Assembly: GCA_963662155.1 (NCBI GenBank)
Contig: OY759261.1
Span: forward strand, 65,847,417 to 65,911,416
Length of the DNA: 64,000 nt
Source: Lamellibrachia columna
Taxonomy: Eukaryota; Annelida; Polychaeta; Sabellida; Siboglinidae
Reading direction: 5' to 3'
The translations under genes were made by a program, and so were the position numbers. This document shows, piece by piece, positions 1 through 11,349 of this stretch. The stretch's first letter is position 1. Every line of letters begins with the position of its first letter. The notes below the pieces were generated by a model. It searched no databases, had not been told where the DNA came from, and saw nothing but the letters and a program-made list of their open reading frames with translations.

Positions 1-201
1 CATCTTGTGGAGATCATTATACAAATATTATTTAAATCTGTGTTGAAAATATTCATTTGTTGTTGTCTCTAGAAACAATAAACTAAAATTAAGTGATGAG
101 ATGTTCTTTTAAATGTATTCAATACTTAAATGTACAATCATCTTAACGTACGTAAACGTGGATTAGTACACTGCAATGTGACTGCATGTTTCCATTTATA
201 G

Positions 202-1528
202 GGCATTGCCACAAACGACTCTGGGAACGAGCAATCTGTCAAACAAACTGACGTGGGAACTGGTCGAACGAATCAAAGTGAGACACGGTTATGGTTTTTT
301 TACACAACATGCAGCTGAACAACCCAATCGTTGTTTTGATTAGTTATCGTTTCGAAACTACGACCGATGACCAACCGAGTGAAATTCACTTAAATAGCTG
401 AACTAGTGTGCAAGATTCAGTCATGTTACTGAAGATGTATTATTTTAGGGAAGTGTATGACTACCTGTTAGAAACAAAAGCATGACGTGGAAATGTGATA
501 GTGGTTTCTTTGGAGGACGGAAATACTCGTTCGAACGCCTTTTATTGTTGCCTAAGCTGGCAAGAATAAATGTTTGAAACATCAGGACAAGTGTCAAAGA
601 AACATATTTTATTGTTGCCTATGCTGGCAAGAATAAATGTTTGAAACATCAGGACAAGTGTCACAGAGACGTCTTTTATTGTTGCCTATGCTGGCAAGAA
701 TAATTGTTTGAAACATCAGGACAAGTGTCACAGAGACATTTTTTATTGTTGCCTATGCTGGCAAGAATAAATGTTTGAAACATCAGGACAATGGTCACAG
801 AGAAATCTGATTTTGTGTTATTTTCGTAGACGGTGATTCCCTCCCTGAAAGAAGAGACGAAGAAGAAAATGAAAGACACAGAAGCCGAACTGAAGAGAAT
901 GGGCGACGGCATACCGAAGGACGGTGATGAACAACGAAAGTTCATTTCGCGGGTTGTTACATTTTTCGAATTTCACGCATCGTCTAAAATGCATACATTA
1001 TTAACAATATTCCTACGATTAAAGAGTTCAAGAAGCACCCCCATTTCTCACTTTTGTGTAAAGAATAAAAAAAATATATTGATAATTTTAATATCTTTTG
1101 AATACATATATGGTAGCGCTTTATATAAAATTTACTACATTTATAGTCCACGATTCAATCGGGCTTGATATATACATACTAAATCACGGAAACCTGTAAT
1201 AATCCCCGCAATAGTTTATTTGTGTGAATTTATGTGAATTTAGTATTTCACATCCTCTTATACCTGCAGCATTTATATCGTCAATTCAAATTCCCACGGC
1301 ATGTAATTGTTGCCATAATAACACGATAATTGCACAGTTAACTGTTTGTTGTCTTCGTCGTTACAGATGTTCCTCGATTTTACAAAGAGGATGACACGAA
1401 TCTGCGACGGTTTGTACGATCAGGACGACCCGGCGGAAATGCGACTGTTACTGCAGACGAGGCCAGTCATGGAAGAGTTCGCGGAATCTGTCAACATACT
1501 TATGCCAGGTATACGCAGTAATAACCCT

Positions 1529-1612
<84 letters not shown>

Positions 1613-2710
1613 ACAATGCTAAATGTCATTGTTAGTTAAATATAACGTACCATAGCACTAAATATCATGTCCCAAATCCCAGTGACACATGACACATCTT
1701 AGTGCTGACACCTGGCGATTGTTAACTATACTGTATATTCAGGAATGAATGAAGGTGGCCAATTGTGTACTTATGAAGTGCATGGACATTATAGGGTTAA
1801 CACATGCGGGCGTTGTAGCTAGGTCACTAAAACGTAGGACGTTGGAATAACATGCCAGTACCATGTCAGTATCATACCAATATCATGTCAGTACAATGCC
1901 AATGTCATGCCAATGTCACGCTAGTGTAATGCTACTATCATGCCAGTATCATGCTAATAACACACCGGTATCATGCCGGTACCATGCCAATGTCATGCCA
2001 GTTTCATGTCAGTGTCAGGCCATTATCATGCAGTACCATGTCAGTACCATATCAATATCATGTCAGTACCATGTCAGTATCATGCTAGTATCAAGTATCC
2101 TGTCAGTGATGGCGAGTACGAATCCAGTCTGATGATAGTTGTTCACGCTGTCCTAATGTATTATATCTACAACATGTGTCATGCCAGAATAATGCTAATG
2201 TCATGCCAGTGCCATTCTAGTACCATGTCAGTATCATGCCGGGACCATGCCAGTATCAACTATCCTACGAGTGCTCGTGAGTACGAATGCGGTCTGATGA
2301 CAATTGTTCACGTTGTACTAATATATCGACTTCAATTAATTATCTTTGAAATATTTTTTTTGGTGTTCTGTTTCCACACAAATTTTACATAAAAACACCA
2401 GAGATGCAAGTATTTCCCCGTCTGATGCCACTGAGTGTGAGACATTCTTTGCAGCTGCCAGTGACAAGGACTTGGTTGAGAGAGTGGCTCATGAGATCCG
2501 CACACAGCGAGGGGAGGAACTGCCTCACTTCCTGCCGTACCGCGCATGTCAAGTGGTCGTTTCCAATCTACTCAAGGCATGTGTCATCTTCTTCTTCTTT
2601 CTGTACAGCTCGTGACTCTATATTAGCCACATGTGAAATGTGACTAGAGTATTTCCGAGCTGGGCTGGCCGGGGCACTGGGGCGTGGCAGCGGGTGGTGT
2701 AGCGTGGGTT

Positions 2711-2753
<43 letters not shown>

Positions 2754-3187
2754 GGCTGTCGTAGACACACATTAACAAGAAGAGCTATAATTCAGGAATT
2801 CAGGTAAGAAAAATACCACGCTTTGCCGGTGGAAATAGAACATTACCATCAATAAACTGTAAACAAATTTATTATCTAGATGTAAGTATGGACTGTGCAT
2901 TTCCGGATGTTGGCAAGGTAATCAGCATCGGTGTGGTGTTAATGTCAGAAAGAATAGTATTATATTTATGGAACTGCAACTGACAAAATCGTATCGTTGG
3001 CTGAACGTCTATATATTGAAATTCATGTAAACTTGTATTTAATATTTCGTTGAAGGAATACACAGTACCTGCCCGATGTTGCCTCAACGGTTTCAACGTC
3101 ATCGTTGAACACTTCCTAAGGAGACTCACTGAACAGTACTTTGCCTACTTTCCTCGTATGGAGAACGAGATTAAGGTTGGTAGTGTG

Positions 3188-3246
<59 letters not shown>

Positions 3247-4982
3247 CTGAGTTTGTCCGTCAATGCGTGCGCCTCAATATGTGATACATCTATTAGAATT
3301 GAGATAACGTGTGCAGTATGACAAGTTGATTCAATGACTCTGAATGTATAATTTTTTTTATATCCATAGACCCATACATCTGTAAAATAACTTAGTTGAT
3401 TAACTGATTGGTAGAACGAAAGATAGAGACAAGTCTGTAAACCGTTATTCCATCTGCTTCAGCTCGTCATTGACGACTTGAGGACGACGGCGTTTGATAT
3501 GTGCGAGGCGGCCATCAAAGATATATTCGAAATCGAGTACATGGTCATCATTCCCGACAAGCTCTTCTTCAAGATGGAGGCGAATGGTACGCCATAAATT
3601 ATTTATGTCACCGCACGCGTCTGTAGCAAATCCACATTGTTTTAATCAATCTTTCCAAACAAATTATAATATAATGTATATTTGCAAAACAGTTATAATA
3701 ACAATACCAGTATGAAATTATTGAAAACTGTTAAATCAATTATCACGGACGTTAGTGTATCAATAACAAATTTGTAAAATATGCAATCAATATTTCGTTT
3801 TCGTCATGCACTACATATATAATTTTTCATTTGATGCAACCAATGTCTTCGACCTACTGTACAAGAAATGATCTCCTTCTTACTAATATCCATCTCTGTT
3901 TCCTAGTAAGGGTTCGTTGGTAAATAATTCAGTTGTTATGGTTTGACTTCCTGCTTCTATTACAAAACCCAATTCTTGGATTCTCGCCAGATGCGCATCC
4001 ACTGTCCGGTCTATCAATGGACGAGCTCATCCAATTCATAATGGATGACAGGGGTAAGACTATTTCCCCGTCTGTTTATATCCACGTCCATATGTGATAG
4101 CAGCAATTGCTATATACATAGTAATCAACTATTTTCAAAATACTTCCATGTGCTTTTGGCAGAAATATTGTTATAATTATTACGTTCTTTTATGCAAACT
4201 TGTCTACAAAATGGTTTCTCTTTCACGAAGACAAGTTTGTTCGGCCTTCTCGACAACGATGTAATAAAAAGACATAATCGTAATTTCCCTGTTCCCCGAT
4301 ACGCCTTTCTCCTTTTATTAAATCTTGTCTTGTCTTGGTTAGCTAGATCAATTTTGAAAGTTGACAAGTCACAACCTACCCATATTTGAGCGCACGATCA
4401 TCCAGTAAAATCGGCAGATGTCTTCGGAGACAGGGGAAGATCTGTAGTGGACTGCTAGTCATCAATGCATCTTATACATCTCAGATTCCTCATGGATGTC
4501 TTGTTTGACGAAACTAGCTCATTGATCGTCGGCAGAATCGTGGATACCAGACCTTACGGATAAAAGTCCAAATTGGAATTATCACATTCCGTCATCCCTG
4601 GCCGATTTCCCATTCACCTGTTCGCTTTCCGTTCGTGTGGTTCGATTAAGTTCATGTGCTACTTGAAATATCACCTGACAGTGCTGTTACAAATCTTTAC
4701 GAATCATGATACTGATCAACGATATTACACATTTGAGTAAAGAAGGAGTCTCTGTGCAAACAAATGACTAGAGCTGGTGTGCTCTACGAAATTATATCGT
4801 GTAACAATTATAGTTTGCTACAATCACACATGTGATGCATGTGGTTTATTTGCCAGAAGCCGGAGACAAGAAAGCTCCAGTTAAAGAAAAGGAATTCCAA
4901 GGTTCTGACTTCACTATCCGACAGATTATAATCTACTTCAAGGTAGGAAGGAGTTATTGCTGTCATGTATGGATGTGTGCAA

Positions 4983-5079
<97 letters not shown>

Positions 5080-5109
5080 CGTGTGTGTGTGTGTGTGTGT
5101 GTGCGTGCG

Positions 5110-5190
<81 letters not shown>

Positions 5191-5282
5191 TGCGCGCGTG
5201 TTTGTGTGTGTGGTGTGCGCGCTCTCGCGTGTGTGTGCGTGTTTCGCGTGTGGTGCGTGTGGTGCGTGTGGTGAGTGGTGTG

Positions 5283-5379
<97 letters not shown>

Positions 5380-5781
5380 TGCGTGGTGCGTGGTGCGTGG
5401 TGCGTGTGTGTGGTGTGCGGGTGTGTGTGTATGGTATGGGTGTGGTGTGTATCGTGTGTATATGGCGTGCGTACGTACGTGCGTTCGCGTGGCAATGTAA
5501 TGTTATTCATATCCTTTGACTGAGTGTATAAACAATTATGTCACTGATTGTACATTCAGAGCGCCCTGGACCGCATCACCGCCACTGTACCAATGCGCAT
5601 CCACTACAACCTCGTGAAGATGCTGTCTCGGAACATCGAGTGGCAGGTGACGTCAATGGCCCTGGACCCGGCGGTAGTGGGCCTACTGATGGAGGACGAG
5701 ACAACGGCGAATCTACGGAGCGCCCTTGAAGAACGACTCAACTGTCTAGATCGCTCTTACAGAGAGCTCACCCGTTTCTAG
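202..5781 (+). CDS. Mx-like dynamin-family GTPase, 3' part (stalk and GED)
   Basis: Nine exons are visible: 202-277, 830-952, 1367-1508, 2455-2576, 3056-3175, 3463-3586, 3991-4053, 4857-4942 and 5560-5781 (stop TAG). All phases join and give about 358 residues. The family consists of large GTPases that self-assemble through a helical stalk; Mx members are antiviral. Visible here are the stalk (motifs LTWELVERIK, RTQRGEELPHFLPYRACQ, RLTEQYFAYFPRMENEIK) and a C-terminal GTPase effector domain of about 74 residues (ALDRITATVPMRIHYNLVKM). The end after the GED, with no PH or proline-rich region, favours Mx over classical dynamin. The GTPase exons must lie before base 1. The copy on the - strand at 42886-62172 is its paralogue. 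This copy has an extra 63-bp exon (3991-4053) absent there, a GC-AG intron after 2576, and a weak donor (GTTGTT) after 952. No stop or frameshift is seen, so it is probably functional. Confidence 0.88.
541..808. repeat. Tandem repeat, about 4 copies of 67 bp
   Basis: The motif TTTATTGTTGCCTATGCTGG recurs at about 541, 608, 675 and 742, giving a 67-bp period with few mismatches. It lies in the intron before the 830-952 exon and ends about 20 bp before that exon. Confidence 0.9.
1532..1610. repeat. (TA)n microsatellite
   Basis: An uninterrupted TA run of about 38 units begins about 25 bp downstream of the splice donor at 1509 of the left Mx-like gene. Confidence 0.97.
1850..2260. repeat. Degenerate short tandem repeat (ATGCCAGTATC-like)
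   Basis: Variants of an 11-12-bp word such as CATGCCAGTATC or CATGTCAGTACC occur more than 25 times in two blocks (about 1850-2100 and 2180-2265). They are separated by a unit containing AGTACGAATCCAGTCTGATG that itself recurs at about 2280. The array is intronic; the open frames through it (MSVSYQYHVSTM-type) are repeat artefacts. Confidence 0.8.
2708..2752. repeat. (GCAC)n microsatellite
   Basis: About eleven GCAC units in the GC-AG intron of the left Mx-like gene. Confidence 0.95.
3184..3246. repeat. (GTGC)n microsatellite beside a splice donor
   Basis: A tetranucleotide run starts 8 bp after the donor at 3176. Each unit carries a GT dinucleotide close to the real 5' splice site. Confidence 0.95.
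4980..5398. repeat. Long interrupted (GT)n microsatellite
   Basis: GT runs of over 100 bp are broken by GTGC, GTGGTGCG and CTCGCG interruptions. They fill most of the last intron of the left Mx-like gene, starting about 40 bp after the donor at 4943. Long Val/Cys or Thr/His open frames here are not genes. Confidence 0.97.
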
Positions 5782-6129
5782 GCACCAGAATGAAGGATAC
5801 CGATGCGAGATTACCATTGACTTGATGAGCGACAGGGCTTTGCATACATAGTTATTAACTTGAAATTGAGCACGCTAACTAGTACGCACACAATACCTAC
5901 ATTCCACCAATATCGATTTATATCTTGGCAACGATGCTTGCTGATTTATGATGTTTGGAAATATTGGCTTGTAGGTGCTATCCAATGACAAGGCAGCACT
6001 CCATTATACAGATGATTACTATGATTACTATTTAGACAATCGATCGCTTCTCGTAGTGTTTCGTGATATTTATAGTGTATTTTGCAGAACGAAATGAGTT
6101 GTCCTGACACTAGTTCGTTGTAGTACAAG
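5782..6129. other. 3' flank of left Mx-like gene
   Basis: Presumed 3' UTR and downstream flank. No clear AATAAA was seen close to the stop and no other coding signal was found. Confidence 0.4.
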
Positions 6130-6562
6130 TTCCGGGGAGGTCACTAGATGGTCCTTTCATTGTATTTCATGTTCCGGGGAAGCCACTAGATGGTCCTTTC
6201 ATTGTAGTTCATGTTCCGGGGAGGCGAATAGATGATCCTTTTATTGTAGTTCATGTTCCAGGGAAGTCACTAGATGGTCCTTTCATTGTAGTTCATATTC
6301 CTGGGAGTCCACTAGATGGTCCTATCATTGTAGTTCATATTCCTGGGAGGCCACTAGATGGTCCTTTCATTGTAGTTCATGTTCCGGGGAGGCGAATAGA
6401 TGATCCTTTTATTGTAGTTCATGTTCCAGGGAAGTCACTAGATGGTCCTTTCATTGTAGTTCATATTCCTGGGAGTCCACTAGATGGTCCTATCATTGTA
6501 GTTCATATTCCTGGGAGGCCACTAGATGGTCCTTTCATTGTAGTTCATGTTCCTTGTAGGCG
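6130..6562. repeat. 42-bp minisatellite with 168-bp higher-order unit
   Basis: About ten copies of a 42-bp unit (core TTCCGGGGAGGC...CTAGATGGTCC). Four consecutive variants starting at about 6214 are repeated in the same order from about 6382, so there is a 168-bp (4 x 42) higher-order period. Confidence 0.9.
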
Positions 6563-7895
6563 ACTAGATACAATGCCAGTATACCACACTTGAGATGATT
6601 CCACGTTTTATGGGTATGTCTTGTGTGTCCAACCCAATTTGAAAAGGTAATATTTTGCGTAACTTCTTATCCACGGAAAATTGCGTATATTTAAATCTGC
6701 TCAACTTGTTTGATATATGTCAAAACGGGAGGGAGGGAAGTCTATTAAATAAATCATCAAGTGCAGTGTACTGGCAACGTAATGGGTTCCTCACGGGAGA
6801 TAATGTACGCCACTGTGAACTACAGTGGGCTGGGTCCGCCATTGTTTGGCGTCATGTATACACCTTTATTTCAATTACCTAGTTATTACAACCGAGTACT
6901 ACGAAGTATTGTTTTACCATCAACTTCACGGATGGTGCATGAATGTGATTATCATGTTCACTTATTAATTAAGGCAAGATATTGGGCTTCTAGATTGTTT
7001 TAATCGACGTTTTACCAGCAGTGGTTGTGTTGCTTTGCATCATGTCCGCTAGGAGACGTACTACTCATTGCGCCATCTACCGAGTGGGGGGGGCAATATT
7101 TGCTTCACCTCATTATTTAGTCGTTGCTAGTGACTAGCTTACAACATCATCATTTAGTCGTTGCTTGTGACTAGCTTACAACATAATTTTCTAAAGGAAT
7201 ACTGATCATTCAAAGTTCGTGAAGTCATGTATATTAAGCTAAAAACGCAACAAAGGTTTAAATGGCAGACATTCCTTTATAAATGAACAAATCAAGGGAT
7301 ATTCACATATTACAGTTCGTGTTTCAGAAAGAAAACGCATATACAGTTTTTTTAAGGTTCAGCTCAAACGGGCCCCTTTTATCCGGCGCATTACCCCGCA
7401 TATATACACAGCACAATATGTTTGTATTTACTTTTGAATTTCACACGGACATGGAGGGTTTTCACACAAGCAAACTGCCCGTGTAAAAGGCCTTAAAACC
7501 CTGCGCATATATATTTATCCCGAGTATTCTATTTTTTCACCTTGTTTTTACTGTGCTTTTTTCAGACTGTTTGAACATTTGAACGTTTGAACGTGTGCTG
7601 TGTTGACAACGTATACGTGTAGTCGATGTCATATCCTATCTACATCTAGGTGCGTCACTTCTGATGAGTAAAAATAAAATCTTAGTGCACTTGCACCAGT
7701 GTGTAAGAGTTTTCATTGTAGAATAAGGTTTAGTAAATAAAAAGCGCCATTTGTTCATAGTTACATCCCGTATGAGTGATCAATCCATTGCTGATGATGG
7801 TGAAGTCTCGTCGTAAGTTGTTCTTAAATACACCAAAAATTTGTCGATTTCATAAATTTTAACGTTTCAATAAGACACATATTTTGTTGTTATAT
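6563..7895. other. Unassigned intergenic DNA
   Basis: No family was recognised. The short open frames have no detectable motif. A 34-bp near-duplication (TCATTTAGTCGTTGC...) is present at about 7110-7180. The region ends in a (TA)n tract. Confidence 0.5.
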
Positions 7896-7898
7896 TTT

Positions 7899-8105
<207 letters not shown>

Positions 8106-8581
8106 TAGTAAACATTCTGCTTTGTAATAGTAAGCTATGGATACCGGTAGTTATTATTATCACCCTGGTGGATTCACTCGAACATACGTGGAACTGAACT
8201 TTTCTATAGGAATAAACCAGATTTTTTCTCTAGCCTGCAGCCGGGAAAGTCTTTCTCTTGCTGTTAATTAATATCTGCGATCTGACAAGTAATATTCAGC
8301 CAATGCGTAATTCGGTTTTGATATTTCTAACTGTAAATACACGACGTCTGTGGGTTTTCAGTAAATATCTGATATTCCTGACACCATGATCTCACAAGTC
8401 GCATTACATTTGCCATCAGTTGCATAAATGGCGATGTCAGCTGTTCTTTTAAGATCATGTTATTGGGTATCCAATAACATAAGTTATGGTGTTAATGAAA
8501 GGAACAACACGAGATAGACGTTGATACAATAATGTGAATGGTATATGGATGTTACTGTACTGTAATTAATCATAATGTTTA

Positions 8582-8583
<2 letters not shown>

Positions 8584-8629
<46 letters not shown>

Positions 8630-8673
8630 TATATAATATACATATATATAATATATACACATATATGTATATA

Positions 8674-8760
<87 letters not shown>
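8584..8760. repeat. Interrupted (TA)n microsatellite
   Basis: TA runs broken by CATCTATA and ACATA words adjoin the 3' end of the CsRn1-like element. It shares the flank TTTACTAATATATA / TATTAGTAAA with the neighbouring array at about 8105, in inverted orientation. Confidence 0.95.
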
Positions 8761-8763
<3 letters not shown>

Positions 8764-8786
8764 GCTTCTGCTAACATTCTTGAAAA

Positions 8787-9740
8787 TCAATTTACAAACC
8801 CGAACCCCAATCGGTTTGGTTGGCATACTGTTTTTATGGGCATAGACCGACCACCCAATACATCAACCTCTGGTTTTTTGTTAGTTTTCTCCCCAATTGT
8901 CATGTCACGATTGTCTGTCGTGTCTGCAACATGATCTGTCTGACAATTGGTGTCCGTCTCGTTCTCATAAAATGGACGTAATCTGTCCACGGACACACCG
9001 TCGTCTCTGTGTTCAAAGCGTATTCGAAAACATTTGCCCCAACGGCACACCACCCGAAAGGTACCCGTTTACTTCTGTTCAAGTGAAGGTTGGACTTTAT
9101 CCACACGAACCAGCACTTTCTTTGCTTTCCAAAGGTCCTGCGGCACATGTGTACGCATTTTAGCTTTCCTATGCCACGGGTTCTCTATGAAACGTTGGAC
9201 CGCCATGGCCGACGTCAACTCTCTGCCGAATACTGAGGCATTGTCAATGTTGGCTCTTTGAACGACCAACTGGCCCGGCAATGTCGGCTGTTGGCCAGTT
9301 ACAATGATGAATGGCGAGACACCAGTGTTAAGGTTTGTCGCAGCACGCAATCGAGCATCACCCATGATAACTCGGCAAGCCATTTTGCCGTGCCAAGCAA
9401 ACGGGCGCATAGTGAGTTTTTTCAAACAACGATGCATCCGTTCGACTTTCCAATTGTGTTGCGGATGATAGCTGGTAGTTGGGTCGCGGGCAATTCTCAT
9501 CAAATTGCAAACCTGCAGCCACAAATCGGAGACACACTGCGATCCACGGTCTAATGTAATGATGTCGGGCATGCCCAATATGGGAATCCATTGATGCACC
9601 AACAATTTTGCACAGGCTTTTGCGTTCACCGCCTCCCCCTGCATTGTCATTGGAAAAGCTTCAGGCCAGCCAGTCCATATGTCGATCACAGTGAGCAACG
9701 TGCTCTTCCCTTCACACTTGTGTTTTGTCTGCACACTCAA
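8787..9740 (-). pseudogene. Integrase remnant of the CsRn1-like element
   Basis: The 223-residue open frame at 9740-9069 begins within the core: a TVIDIWTGWPEAFPM segment (first Asp), LDRGSQ (second Asp) and KVERMHRCLK (Glu), so the DDE triad is recognisable. The downstream GPY-like tail (CRWGKCFRIRF, VSVDRLRPF) continues at about 9053-8940 but in a different frame, showing a frameshift. The upstream zinc-binding HHCC region is not evident. It has no host function that can be inferred. Confidence 0.78.
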
Positions 9741-9993
9741 TCAAATCAGGCTTGAATCTTGACGACGAGGTGCTGTGATGCTTGATGCATTGCTGTAGAG
9801 CCCGATCTTACTCCTGGGCAACGCAAGCCTATGTTGGCGTAGGCACGGTGATAGTGGTTGGCAGGTCCGGCGTAGAAATGGCCTTGCTTGCCAAAACCGA
9901 CGAGGCGCAATCATTAACGCCGATGGCCGTACTCGAAGTTCCAGTGTCCTCTGTCAGATCGTGCTGTGACTGTTGAGGCTTGGCTGCTATAAA

Positions 9994-10290
9994 GGCTGTA
10001 GGGCAAGTCGCCGGAACAAACACAGGTACCCGGATCTGTAATGGCTGTAGGGCAAGTCGCCGGAACAAACACCGGTGCTCGGATCCGTAATGGTTGTAGG
10101 ACAAGTCGCCGGAACAAACACCGGTGCTCGGATCCGTAATGGCTGTAGGACAAGTCGCCGGAACAAACACCGGTGCTCGGATCCGTAATGGCTGTAGGAC
10201 AAGTCGCCGACACATCGGTGCCCGGAGCTGTAATGGCTGTAGGGCAAGTCGCCGGAACAAACACCTGTGCCCGGAGCAGCCTGTTCTGTA
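9994..10290. repeat. 49-bp tandem repeat, about 6 copies
   Basis: A unit starting GGCTGTAGGGCAAGTCGCCG recurs at about 9994, 10043, 10092 and so on. Because 49 is not a multiple of 3, each frame cycles through all three readings; on the - strand all three are open. It sits inside the CsRn1-like element between RNase H and integrase, and each central unit carries GGATCC. Confidence 0.9.
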
Positions 10291-10479
10291 GATCTCGCTG
10301 TCGCTGTAGTCGTAACAAAAACATGTCATCGACCATCTCCTCGTCATGCATCGCTTCCTCTGGCAACGAGTCATCCTGCAACGATTCGTCATATAACATA
10401 GAGAAGGAATAGACGTTTGGATTTATCGACTTTTTGGGTTGCATCCTACAGCGTTACAACGCATCTGCCACAGTATTTC

Positions 10480-10810
10480 ATTTGCCCTTCATGTAGTGGA
10501 GTTGGTCCACAAATTGTGCTATCTTGAGCAAGTGTCGTCTTCGGATTGGAAGAGCCGTATCTGTTTTTTTTTTGTCAAGGCACCCACGAGTGGCTGGTGG
10601 TCCGTCCTAACGATGACCAGCTGACCTTCTAAGTAGGAGCTTAATTTATCTACTGCATAAGACGCCGCAGGCAGTTCTCAGTCGGTGGCCGAGTAGTTGC
10701 GCTGCGTTTTGTTAAGCTGCTTACTCCAGAAGATTAACGGCTTCCACATTCCCCGTTGGAATTCTACAAGGACGGCCCCAACCGCGACATTAGATTCATC
10801 GCACCAGAAT
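10480..10810 (-). pseudogene. RNase H remnant of the CsRn1-like element
   Basis: Reverse-complement reading gives SDESNVAVGAVLVEF, LIFWSKQLNKTQRNYSATD, a stop, then ELPAASYAVDKLSSYLEGQ and RTDHQPLVGAL. These are the standard conserved blocks of Ty3/Gypsy RNase H. At least one in-frame stop (after SATD) breaks it. Confidence 0.8.
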
Positions 10811-10939
10811 TATGTATGTACCTTCGGTAGTGGATGAACCAGAAGAGCGGCGTTTGGGATTGCTTCTTTGGTAGCAGCAAATGCGCGATCGTGTACCGAA
10901 CACCAAGCCTCCTCAAATTCCTTTTGTCGGGAGATGTTC

Positions 10940-11190
10940 TTAAGTTGAGTTAGAGGCGCACTCTTTCCTGAGGCATGTCGAACGAACCGGTAGAAAAAAA
11001 TTCACGAATGGCATATCACTGAGCAATTGGTGCACGTTTCGCTGGAAACACTGCGCCGCTTTCTTTAGACCGAATGGCATTTGGAGGAACTTGAAGAGAT
11101 CAAGGGTCGTGATGATGGCCGTTTTGTCATGTGATGCCATTTGAGAATTATCGTAATTTGGCCGTTTCCATTGGGATTTCTTCCAAGGTG
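10940..11190 (-). pseudogene. Reverse transcriptase fragment of the CsRn1-like element
   Basis: The frame contains FKFLQMPFGLKKAAQCFQRN followed by LLSDMPFVNFFLPV. These match the palm-domain segment (MPFGL...A...FQ) just before the catalytic YxDD box. That box is not intact here, reading FFLP where FVYLDD-type sequence would be expected. Upstream palm and finger regions are largely missing. Confidence 0.75.
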
Positions 11191-11349
11191 ACGCGATCAG
11201 TAAGATACCATTTCAACGGGTCAATCAGGAAGCGTTTTCCTTCACCTTCTTAAAAAATCCATTCCCTATATGGGATGGGCCACGTCTGCCACGATCATCA
11301 TGAGAGCGTGTTCGGTCCATGAGTCTAAAGGTAGCCCTGTGCCGGCCGA

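Noticed and set aside
1863..2392. 89- and 139-residue frames rich in Met-Ser-Cys-Gln-Tyr-His
   Set aside because: Produced by the 11-12-bp degenerate repeat; the region is an intron between conserved Mx-like exons.
4832..5519. Open frames of 184-222 codons on both strands made of Cys/Val or Thr/His
   Set aside because: They follow from the (GT)n microsatellite, which is stop-free in every frame; there is no other support.
9829..10444. 176- and 187-residue frames as a Cys-rich secreted protein
   Set aside because: They are frames through the 49-bp array within a dead Gypsy element; all three frames give the same peptides.
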